A program made the translations under genes and the position numbers. Below, one piece after another: positions 15,639-22,490 of a stretch of DNA of 31,821 bases. Every line of letters starts with the position of its first letter. Position 1 is the first letter of the stretch. The notes under the pieces were generated by a model. It was given only the letters and a program-made list of their open reading frames with translations. It searched no databases and was not told the DNA's origin. This DNA is from Hylemonella sp. UBA6679 (GTDB taxonomy: Bacteria; Pseudomonadota; Gammaproteobacteria; Burkholderiales; Burkholderiaceae_C): assembly GCA_002454975.1 (NCBI GenBank), contig DKJZ01000008.1, positions 1 through 31,821 on the forward strand. The letters are read 5' to 3'.

Positions 15639-17000
15639 ATGACCTGGCGACTCCTGACGCTGATTTTCTTTTTGTTCGCAGGCGCTGTGGTGGGCGCGGT
15701 GCTTGGTGTAGAGTTCAACCGCTGGGCGGTTAACGATTTGCAAACCCTCAGCAGCGTGGCGCTGGGCGGCTTGGTGGGTGGTTTGCTGTGGTTTGCGCTG
15801 GACAGCTGGCGCCTGTTTGCGTATTTGGATTGGCTCAAGTCTGGCAGCCTGGAGCCGCCTGCACTCAATGCAGGCTTGTGGGGCGAAATCGCTGACCGAA
15901 CCCGCCGCCGTTTACGCAACCTGCAAACTGGTCTGCGCGAGAGTGACCAGCGACTCGACGATTTTTTAGGCGCGATACAAGCCTCACCCACCGGGGTGAT
16001 CTTGCTCGACAAAGAGGGCCGCATTGAGTGGTTCAACCAAATGTCGGCCCAGCACTTCGGCTTGGACATTCAGCGCGATTTGCAACAGTTTTTTGTCAAC
16101 CTCGCGCGCGACCCTGAGGTCAGCAGGTATTTCCATGTGGCCGATTTCACCGGTGACATCGTGGTCATGGGACGCGCCAGCACACCCACACGGCCCGTGC
16201 GACTCTCGGTGCAGGTCTACCCCTATGGCAGGGGGCGCCAGCTCTTGCTCTCGCGTGATGTCACAGCCGTGGAGCAGGCCGAGGCCATGCGGCGCGATTT
16301 TGTCGCCAATGTGTCGCACGAGATACGCACGCCCTTGACCGTCATGGCGGGTTTCATTGAAACCATGCAGTCGCTCCCCTTGAGCCAAACCGAGCAAAGC
16401 CGTTACCTGGACTTGATGGGCCAGCAGGCTGACCGCATGCAAAGTTTGGTCAATGACCTGCTGGTGCTCTCCAAGCTTGAGGGCAGCCCCATGCCCAGCC
16501 CGTATGCCTGGTGTTCCCTTGAAGACCTGCTCAAAAAGGTCAAGCAAGACGCGACGGTGTTGTCTGAGCATTTGGCTGGCTTGACGGGCTCGGCGCACCA
16601 GCTGGCGTTTGCCCCAGCGCCTGCTGTGTCGGTGGCCGGTTCCATGACCGAAATGCTCAGCGCGCTGACCAACCTCACCCACAACGCGGTGCGTTACACC
16701 CCGGCTGGTGCACGTGTGGATTTGTGTGCGCAGCTGCTGGCCGATGGCCGCTTGACCATCGCGGTGAGTGACTCGGGCATGGGCATTGCGCCTGAGCACC
16801 TGCCACGTTTGACCGAGCGCTTCTACCGCGTGGACCGCAGCCGCTCACGCGAGACCGGTGGCACTGGGCTTGGTTTGGCCATCGTCAAACATGTCATGCA
16901 GCGCCATGGCGGCGAGTTGCGCATTGAGAGCCAGTTGGGCAAAGGCTCGTGCTTCACGCTGGTGTTTCCGGCCAACCGGGTGCAGGCTATCCAGGCTTGA
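15639..17000 (+). CDS. phoR: Phosphate regulon sensor histidine kinase PhoR
   Basis: PhoR is the membrane kinase that phosphorylates PhoB when phosphate is scarce. The 453-residue protein starts with two membrane helices (about 5-24 and 38-62) joined by a very short periplasmic loop, so it is unlikely to sense phosphate outside directly, in line with sensing through Pst and PhoU. A charged linker, a PAS domain (about 105-210, with SPTGVILLDKEGRIEWFN) and a HisKA domain follow, with His227 in FVANVSHEIRTPL. The ATPase domain has NLTHNAVRYTPAG, VSDSGMGIAPEHL and GGTGLGLAIVKHV. The start is 31 bases after phoB. It converges with the MATE gene, with 3 bases between stops and no room for a separate terminator. 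Confidence 0.96.
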   Translation: MTWRLLTLIFFLFAGAVVGAVLGVEFNRWAVNDLQTLSSVALGGLVGGLLWFALDSWRLFAYLDWLKSGSLEPPALNAGLWGEIADRTRRRLRNLQTGLRESDQRLDDFLGAIQASPTGVILLDKEGRIEWFNQMSAQHFGLDIQRDLQQFFVNLARDPEVSRYFHVADFTGDIVVMGRASTPTRPVRLSVQVYPYGRGRQLLLSRDVTAVEQAEAMRRDFVANVSHEIRTPLTVMAGFIETMQSLPLSQTEQSRYLDLMGQQADRMQSLVNDLLVLSKLEGSPMPSPYAWCSLEDLLKKVKQDATVLSEHLAGLTGSAHQLAFAPAPAVSVAGSMTEMLSALTNLTHNAVRYTPAGARVDLCAQLLADGRLTIAVSDSGMGIAPEHLPRLTERFYRVDRSRSRETGGTGLGLAIVKHVMQRHGGELRIESQLGKGSCFTLVFPANRVQAIQA

Positions 17001-17003
17001 TGC

Positions 17004-18347
17004 TCAAGGCCGGGTGTCTCGCTTAAGCAGCTGCCAAATCATCACCCAAAAAATCACCGAGGTGAAGATCACCGAGGCAATGCCCGCGATCCAAAAAGCC
17101 GCTGGGTGGTTCATGGCTGGCCAACTGCCGATGCCTTCATAGGCCAAGAGGTAGCCGCCGTACAAGCCCACGCCCCATAAAAACACGCCGTAAATCAGCA
17201 TGGGCACCACGGTGATGCGAAAACACCGCAGCAAAAACACGCCCACGGCCTGCATCGCGTCAAACAGGTGGTAGAGGGCAATCCAACCCAGCAGGCTCAC
17301 GGCCATGCTCACCACTTCGGGACTTTTCGCGTACAGACCGGCCAGCGGTGCGCGTAAAAACCACAAGCTCAAGGCCAGCACCACGCTGGCCACCATGGCC
17401 ATGCGAAAACCCAAGCCCACCGCCTGACGCGCGCGCGCCGCTTGCCCAGCACCCAGCCAGAAACTGGTGCGCGCACTGGTGGCGATCCCCAGCGCCAAAG
17501 GCATCATGTAGAGCACGGTGGCGATGTTGGCGGCGATTTGGTGGCTGGCTGCTGCGGCTGTGCCTTGGCGTGCGATGAACAAGGCCATCAGCGTGAACGA
17601 GGTGACTTCCACCAGCACCGCCAAGCCGCCGGGAACGCCCATGCGGGTGAATTCCCCCAGGGTTCGCCAGTCGGGTTTTTCCATGCGTGCCCACAATTGC
17701 AGCGGGCGATAAAGCGCGCGCGTGCGCAGCAGGTAAGTGGCCAGGATCAGCATGGTGTAGTTCACCAGCAAGGTGGCGACGGCACAACCCACCACCCCCA
17801 TGGGTGGCACACCCGCACCACCAAAGGTCAGCCAAATAGAGAGTGGAATTTTCAGGCCCAGTGAGCCAATTTGCAGCCACGTGACCAAGAGCGGTTTGCC
17901 CAGGCTCTGGTTGAGCGTGCTGTAGAGCCGAAACAACAAGGCCGGGGGCAGGGCCAGGGCCAGCACGCCCAAGTAAGTGGTGATGTCAGCGCGCAGTGCA
18001 TCAGGCACCTTGCCCCAATTGAGCAAACCACCCGGGAACAGCAGCACCACCATGCCCAGTGCAATCAGCAAGGTGCACAGGTACAGGGCTTGCCGAAACG
18101 AGTAGCCCACTTGGTGCGATTTTTTCGCGCCATGCAGCTCGGCCCACAAAGGCAGCAGGGCTTGGAGCACGCCCATGAGGCCCACAAACACGCTCATGTA
18201 GATGGCTGATGCCACCGACAGCGCAGCCAGGGAGGCCTCGGCGAACTGTCCCGCCACGATGGTGTCGGTCACACCAAAGGCCATGGTGGCGAGCTGCCCG
18301 GCCAGCACCGAGGCGGCATGCCGAGTGATGGTTTTGAATTCAGTCAT
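17004..18347 (-). CDS. MATE family efflux transporter
   Basis: A 447-residue inner-membrane protein with about twelve hydrophobic segments, the size and layout of MATE (NorM/DinF-type) exporters, which expel cationic drugs or metabolites by sodium or proton antiport. Typical features are an N-terminal half with LAGQLATMAFGVTDTIVAGQ, the EASLAALSVASAIY helix, GVVGCAVATLLVNY, and a second half starting after GVPGGLAVLVEVTSF with ASHQIAANIATVLYMMPLALGIA. The substrate cannot be told. The start overlaps the end of the upstream glycosyltransferase-like gene by 8 bases, so the two are co-transcribed. Its 3' end converges with phoR. Confidence 0.92.
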   Translation of the reverse strand: MTEFKTITRHAASVLAGQLATMAFGVTDTIVAGQFAEASLAALSVASAIYMSVFVGLMGVLQALLPLWAELHGAKKSHQVGYSFRQALYLCTLLIALGMVVLLFPGGLLNWGKVPDALRADITTYLGVLALALPPALLFRLYSTLNQSLGKPLLVTWLQIGSLGLKIPLSIWLTFGGAGVPPMGVVGCAVATLLVNYTMLILATYLLRTRALYRPLQLWARMEKPDWRTLGEFTRMGVPGGLAVLVEVTSFTLMALFIARQGTAAAASHQIAANIATVLYMMPLALGIATSARTSFWLGAGQAARARQAVGLGFRMAMVASVVLALSLWFLRAPLAGLYAKSPEVVSMAVSLLGWIALYHLFDAMQAVGVFLLRCFRITVVPMLIYGVFLWGVGLYGGYLLAYEGIGSWPAMNHPAAFWIAGIASVIFTSVIFWVMIWQLLKRDTRP

Positions 18348-20097
18348 GCGCGGGGAGCAAGCGGCGGTAAATCAGCAGGTCTTCCTCGCCGGGTCGTGGG
18401 TGTCCTAAAGCACTGTGCAGCACCCAGGCTGACATGTCCATATTGCCTGCCAAACTCCCTGCTTGATCTTTGTCAACCAGCAGCCATTCGCAAGCGGTGG
18501 CCACTGGTGCGATGGCCAGCTGGCGTCCTGCATGGAAATCAAAAGCGGTCATCAGGCCGCGTTGCAAGCCCCAGCTTTGCACGCATGGGCTGTTGCCCGT
18601 GATGGCTTGAACCTGGCGCACCAAAGGCTCGTAGCTGCGGGCGTGGTTGAGCAAAGGCATCCACAAGGTGGTCAGCAGCAGCCAGCACAGGGCCGCTCCG
18701 CCCGAGGGCAACACCAAGCTTTTCCAAATGGCCGCGCGGTGTCGGCCTACCCGCCAGCGCACCAACCAGGCCCAGGCCAGGGTGGCGATGACGGCCAGCA
18801 CAAAGGGCAGCATCTCAAAATGGGGCTCAAAGCCAGGGGCCAGCCTTTGCACATTGGCAGCAGGCTGTTCGGGCACCCCCGTTTGCATGGCTAACCACAC
18901 CACCCAAATCACAAAGGCACAGCCCGAGAAAAACAGCAGGGTGAACCAGTCGATCAGGGCTGCCAGGCTGCGCTCAAGTGTGGGCAGGGCAAAGGCGGCC
19001 AGCGTCGCCAAGGCAGGCAGTGCCAGCAGCAGCGCGCGGTCGCCAGCGCTGGTGAACAAGGTGCCGGTCAAGGTCACCACCACAAACCACAAAGGCCACG
19101 CCAAATGGCGACTGGCCACCAGGCCGTCTTGCGGGTCACGCAAGCGCAGAAGTTGACGCCGCCAGCGCCACAGCGTCAGAGCAGCCAGGGGCCAGGCGGG
19201 CCAGGTGAACCACACCAAGAGCGTGAACAAACTCTGCCACGACGCGCCGTTGAAAGCCGGCGTGTGCAGGCGCCAGCGCCAAAGCCCCAACACCACGATC
19301 AGCACCAGCACCAAGAGCAACAAGCCAGCGAGAAAAGCGCTGGTTTGTCGGTGTGCTGTGTGGTTGTCAAAGCGTGGCGGGTAGGGCGTGTGTGGGTGGT
19401 CTTGCGGCCGGTTGAGGTGGTGCAGGGCCAAGGCACCCGCGCCGAGCAACACCGCCGTGGTGGGCGCGCCGCTTAAGGCCAGGCCCGGCAAGCCCACGGC
19501 CAGTGCCAGCCAGGGTGCCACGCGGCGATAGGGCAGGGCAGCCACCGCAAAATACGTCAGGGCCGCGCAGCCCAGCTGCGTCAGCGCGGGGGTGGTCTCG
19601 TGCGAGAGCTGGGCCAGCCCCAAGCTGGCCATCAAGGCGAGCAAAGCGCCATCGGCCATGGCGCGCGCGTAATCGGTGGGCTTGGCCTCGCCACCAAAGG
19701 CAAAAGCCACAGGTTGGGCTTGAGGGCTGCGTGCCAGGTAATAGGTGCCTTGCCAAACTGCAGCCAAGGTCAGGGTCAGTAAGGCGATGAAGGGCAGTCG
19801 GGTGGCCAGATCAGCAGGCACCCAAGCGGGCAGCACTTGAAGCATGCCCGCGCCCAGCCAGTAAGGCAACAGTGCGTCGAACTCCGGGGCCTGTCCATAC
19901 AGCCGAGGCATGAGCCAATCGGTGCGACCCATGGCCAGCTCGCGCATGAAACCAAAGGCCGTGATGTCTTCTACCCGCCAGGGTGCTCGCCCAAAGAAGC
20001 CGGGCAGCACATAGGCCAAACAAAACAGCAACAAGGCTGCTCTGGGCAGGCGACGCACGGCGCTTTGGGCAACGATGGCGGGGCTGGGACGGTTCAC
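18340..20097 (-). CDS. ArnT-like polytopic membrane glycosyltransferase (GT-C fold), function unassigned
   Basis: A 585-residue protein with about eleven to twelve hydrophobic segments and a soluble C-terminal region (~490-585). The first outside loop has PWRVEDITAFGFMRELAMG followed by DWLMPRLYGQAPEFDALLPYWLGA. This pattern of an acidic residue, then DW..P.L.G...f...P..YW, is that of ArnT/PMT-type lipid-linked sugar transferases, so a glycosyltransferase acting at the periplasmic face is likely. Donor and acceptor are unknown. The start is GTG at 20097 with no clear ribosome site, so it is uncertain. The C-terminus contains two Cys (SPCVQSW and ATACEWLL) that could form a disulfide. It overlaps the MATE gene by 8 bases. 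It could equally be annotated as a membrane protein of unknown function. Confidence 0.75.
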   Translation of the reverse strand: MNRPSPAIVAQSAVRRLPRAALLLFCLAYVLPGFFGRAPWRVEDITAFGFMRELAMGRTDWLMPRLYGQAPEFDALLPYWLGAGMLQVLPAWVPADLATRLPFIALLTLTLAAVWQGTYYLARSPQAQPVAFAFGGEAKPTDYARAMADGALLALMASLGLAQLSHETTPALTQLGCAALTYFAVAALPYRRVAPWLALAVGLPGLALSGAPTTAVLLGAGALALHHLNRPQDHPHTPYPPRFDNHTAHRQTSAFLAGLLLLVLVLIVVLGLWRWRLHTPAFNGASWQSLFTLLVWFTWPAWPLAALTLWRWRRQLLRLRDPQDGLVASRHLAWPLWFVVVTLTGTLFTSAGDRALLLALPALATLAAFALPTLERSLAALIDWFTLLFFSGCAFVIWVVWLAMQTGVPEQPAANVQRLAPGFEPHFEMLPFVLAVIATLAWAWLVRWRVGRHRAAIWKSLVLPSGGAALCWLLLTTLWMPLLNHARSYEPLVRQVQAITGNSPCVQSWGLQRGLMTAFDFHAGRQLAIAPVATACEWLLVDKDQAGSLAGNMDMSAWVLHSALGHPRPGEEDLLIYRRLLPAHD

Positions 20098-20150
20098 AAC
20101 GTGAGCTTACAGGGTTGATGGTGCAGCTGGGCGAGAGGGGCCGACACAAA

Positions 20151-20182
20151 GCAAAAGGGCAGCTCGGTCGCCCGGGCTGCCC
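20151..20182 (-). terminator. Rho-independent terminator of rpmE2
   Basis: An 11-bp stem (20157-20167 with 20172-20182, one G-U pair) and a 4-base loop are followed on the minus strand by TTTTGC. It starts about 20 bases after the rpmE2 stop and separates it from the glycosyltransferase-like gene. Confidence 0.85.
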
Positions 20183-20203
20183 AGTTGTTTGGCTGACCTA
20201 GAT

Positions 20204-20461
20204 TTACTTGGCAGCTGTTTTGCCGAAGCGGTTGCGGAAGCGCTCCACACGGCCGCCCATGTTGTCCACGGATTTTTGTGTGCCCGTGTAGAAGGGGTGC
20301 GACTCGCTGGTGGTGTCAAGCTTGAAGAGGGGCAGTTCGCGGCCGTCTTCCATCTTGATCATTTCCTTGGTGTTGGCGCAAGAACGTGTCACGAATTTGA
20401 AACCATTGGACATGTCCTGGAAGCAAACGTCGCGGTAATTGGGGTGAATGCCGTCTTTCAT
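20204..20461 (-). CDS. rpmE2: 50S ribosomal protein L31, type B
   Basis: An 85-residue L31 of the long (type B) class. It begins MKDGIHPNYRDVCFQD and contains the class hallmarks FKLDTTSESHPFYTG and GGRVERFRNRFG. The two Cys-X-X-Cys zinc pairs of type A L31 are absent (only two isolated Cys are present), so this is the zinc-independent form. The start at 20461 is preferred over an ATG 12 bases upstream because GGAG sits 8 bases before it and the family N-terminus fits. A TATAAT -10 and a ~60-base leader precede it, and a strong terminator follows, so it is probably transcribed alone. It lies downstream of rho, as in many Burkholderiales. Confidence 0.96.
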   Translation of the reverse strand: MKDGIHPNYRDVCFQDMSNGFKFVTRSCANTKEMIKMEDGRELPLFKLDTTSESHPFYTGTQKSVDNMGGRVERFRNRFGKTAAK

Positions 20462-20527
20462 CTCTAACTCCATCAGTTGCGACAGCCGCCCGGGCCTATC
20501 CCTTGGTACTTACCGCGAAAAACATAG

Positions 20528-20533
20528 ATTATA
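20528..20533 (-). promoter_or_regulatory. Promoter -10 element of rpmE2
   Basis: A perfect TATAAT on the minus strand, 66 bases before the rpmE2 ATG. No -35 match is visible, because that position falls in the GC-rich repeat at 20547-20620. The leader of about 60 bases is long enough for translational control, but none is demonstrated. Confidence 0.55.
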
Positions 20534-20546
20534 GCCCAAGCCAGAG

Positions 20547-20620
20547 CGCCGCCGGGCCGCCCCAAGGCGCGATGGGCCCCCTCGGGGGCAGCGACCCGCG
20601 CAGCGGTGGAGCGTGGGGGC
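20547..20620. repeat. GC-rich intergenic repeat of a Comamonadaceae type
   Basis: A 74-base GC-rich block with nested hairpins (for example GCCCCC with GGGGGC around 20576-20589, and CCGGGCCGCCCC at one end) fills the space between the rho stop and the rpmE2 promoter. I recognise this wording from intergenic regions of Comamonadaceae genomes, where similar blocks recur many times. No second copy was found in this window. It may help end rho transcription. Confidence 0.55.
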
Positions 20621-20625
20621 TACAG

Positions 20626-21888
20626 TTACCCGCCCCGACGCATCATGTCGAAGAACTCGCTGTTGGTCTTGGTGGCGCGCATTTGCTTGAGCACCATCTC
20701 CATGGCCTCAATTTCGTCCATGTTGTAGAGGAACTGGCGCAGGATGCGGGTTTTTTGCAAGATCTCGGGCGAGAGCAGCAACTCTTCGCGGCGGGTGCCG
20801 CTGCGGTTGAGCTGGATCGAGGGGAACACGCGCTTTTCATACAAGCGGCGGTCCAGGTGAATCTCGCTGTTGCCAGTGCCTTTGAACTCTTCAAAAATCA
20901 CCTCGTCCATGCGGCTGCCGGTGTCGACCAGCGCGGTGGCGATGATGGTCAAAGAACCACCTTCCTCCACGTTACGCGCCGCACCCAAAAAGCGCTTGGG
21001 ACGTTGCAAGGCGTTGGCGTCCACACCACCGGTGAGCACCTTGCCAGATGAAGGCACCACGTTGTTGTAAGCGCGGGCCAAACGGGTGATGGAGTCCAGC
21101 AAGATCACCACGTCTTTTTTGAGTTCGACCAAACGCTTGGCGCGCTCGATCACCATCTCGGCCACGTGCACGTGACGGGCCGCTGGCTCGTCGAAGGTCG
21201 AAGCAATCACCTCGCCCTTGACGGTGCGTTGCATCTCGGTCACCTCTTCAGGACGCTCATCCACCAACAACACCATCATGTGGCTGTTGGGGTAGTTGGC
21301 TGAAATGGCGTGCGCGATGTGCTGCATCATCATCGTCTTACCGCTCTTGGGCGGGGCCACCAGCAAGGCGCGCTGGCCTTTGCCGATGGGGGCGATGATG
21401 TCGATGATGCGGCCGGTGATGTTCTCTTCACCTTTGATGTCGCGCTCCAGACGCATCTGCTCTTTGGGGAATAGGGGCGTGAGGTTCTCGAACATCACTT
21501 TGTGTTTGTTGTCTTCGGGCTGACCGCCGTTGACCTTCTCGAGCTTGTTCAGCGCAAAATAACGCTCGCCGTCTTTGGGCGTGCGCACCTCACCTTCGAT
21601 CATGTCGCCGGTGTGCAGGTTGAAGCGCCGCACCTGGCTGGGGCTGATGTAGATGTCGTCGGGGCTGGCGGTGTAGCTCGAGTCGGGGCTGCGCAGGAAA
21701 CCAAAGCCATCGGGCAAGATTTCCAGCACGCCGTCGGCAAACACCTGTTCGCCGGCTTTGGCGCGCTTCTTGATGATGGCAAACATCAGCTCTTGCTTGC
21801 GCATGCGGCCGGTGTTTTCGATCTCAAGCTCTTCGGCCTGCTTGAGGACTTCGGACACGTGCAGTGCCTTGAGTTCGTTTAAGTGCAT
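20626..21888 (-). CDS. rho: Transcription termination factor Rho
   Basis: Rho is the hexameric RNA helicase that ends transcription of untranslated RNA. The 420-residue product matches E. coli Rho closely in length. Domains are an N-terminal helical part (MHLNELKALHVSEVLKQAEEL), the RNA-binding cold-shock-like domain (DGVLEILPDGFGFLRS and DDIYISPSQVRRFNLHTGD), and the ATPase core with Walker A APPKSGKT (178-185), LLVDERPEEVTEM, Walker B VVILLDSITRLARAYN, the Q-loop and the R-loop segment (GGSLTIIATALVDTGSRMDEVI). There is no large insertion in the N-terminal domain. It lies 186 bases downstream of trxA on the same strand, behind a terminator and a structured leader that may regulate it. Confidence 0.98.
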   Translation of the reverse strand: MHLNELKALHVSEVLKQAEELEIENTGRMRKQELMFAIIKKRAKAGEQVFADGVLEILPDGFGFLRSPDSSYTASPDDIYISPSQVRRFNLHTGDMIEGEVRTPKDGERYFALNKLEKVNGGQPEDNKHKVMFENLTPLFPKEQMRLERDIKGEENITGRIIDIIAPIGKGQRALLVAPPKSGKTMMMQHIAHAISANYPNSHMMVLLVDERPEEVTEMQRTVKGEVIASTFDEPAARHVHVAEMVIERAKRLVELKKDVVILLDSITRLARAYNNVVPSSGKVLTGGVDANALQRPKRFLGAARNVEEGGSLTIIATALVDTGSRMDEVIFEEFKGTGNSEIHLDRRLYEKRVFPSIQLNRSGTRREELLLSPEILQKTRILRQFLYNMDEIEAMEMVLKQMRATKTNSEFFDMMRRGG

Positions 21889-21935
21889 GGATGTGGGCCC
21901 GTCCTGGGCTGGAGAAAAAATTCTGGGGGGAGGGG

Positions 21936-21959
21936 AGTCAGCCTAGAAGAGGCCTGACT
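21936..21959 (-). repeat. Hairpin in the rho leader sharing its stem with the trxA trailer
   Basis: On the minus strand AGTCAG, a bulged G, CCT, a 5-base loop and AGGCTGACT form a 9-bp stem about 50 bases before the rho ATG. The arm AGTCAGCCT is identical to the arm of the hairpin at 22045-22070. It may be part of a rho leader switch; this is inference. Confidence 0.5.
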
Positions 21960-22008
21960 GGCCGGCTCAAGCAACGGTTGTCGTTGAGAGCACTTGCATT
22001 ATGACAGG

Positions 22009-22032
22009 AAAAACCCTTGCGCCGGACAAGGG
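22009..22032 (-). terminator. Rho-independent terminator after trxA
   Basis: On the minus strand CCCTTG, a 7-base loop and CAAGGG are followed by TTTTTCC. It lies about 45 bases after the trxA stop, after a first hairpin (22045-22070), and separates trxA from rho. Confidence 0.8.
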
Positions 22033-22044
22033 TGATCTTGAGAT

Positions 22045-22070
22045 AAGTCAGCCTGTTGCTAGGCTGACTT
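22045..22070 (-). repeat. Perfect 10-bp inverted repeat directly after trxA
   Basis: AAGTCAGCCT and AGGCTGACTT with a 6-base loop start four bases past the trxA stop. The T-run behind it is poor (ATCTC), so alone it is a doubtful terminator. It probably works with the next hairpin, or protects the trxA mRNA 3' end. Confidence 0.7.
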
Positions 22071-22074
22071 GGAT

Positions 22075-22407
22075 TTAGACCAGTTGTTCGTCAATGAAGG
22101 CGGTGAGCTGGGCCTTGCTCATGGCGCCAACTTTGGTGGCCGCCAGTTGGCCGTCTTTGAAAATCATCAGCGTGGGAATACCGCGAATGCCAAATTTGGC
22201 GGGGATGTCGCGGTTCTCGTCCACGTTCATCTTGGCCACTTGCAGTTTGCCTTGATAGGTGGCGGAGATGTCATCCAAAACAGGGGCGATCATCTTGCAA
22301 GGGCCGCACCACTCAGCCCAATAGTCCACAAGCACTGCGCCGGGGGCCTTGAGCACGTCGGCTTCAAAGGTAGCATCGGAAACATGTTTGATGAGATCGC
22401 TCGCCAT
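22075..22407 (-). CDS. trxA: Thioredoxin 1
   Basis: TrxA reduces protein disulfides in the cytoplasm and supplies electrons to ribonucleotide reductase and peroxiredoxins. The 110-residue product has the full thioredoxin fold, the redox motif WCGPC (Cys34, Cys37), the buried Asp28 in VDYWAEW, and the cis-Pro78 in GIPTLMIF. AGGAG sits 7 bases before the ATG at 22407. The order trxA-rho on one strand is conserved across proteobacteria. It is followed by two hairpins that separate it from rho. It is divergent from the addB-like gene with 83 bases between starts; no convincing promoter could be fixed there. Confidence 0.98.
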   Translation of the reverse strand: MASDLIKHVSDATFEADVLKAPGAVLVDYWAEWCGPCKMIAPVLDDISATYQGKLQVAKMNVDENRDIPAKFGIRGIPTLMIFKDGQLAATKVGAMSKAQLTAFIDEQLV

Positions 22408-22490
22408 GATGGGCTCCTATGTGATGGTGCAATGCAGCTAAAGTTGCGGCATTGTGACAGAAAGCAAGCCATTTTGCCTCGACCCAGAGC

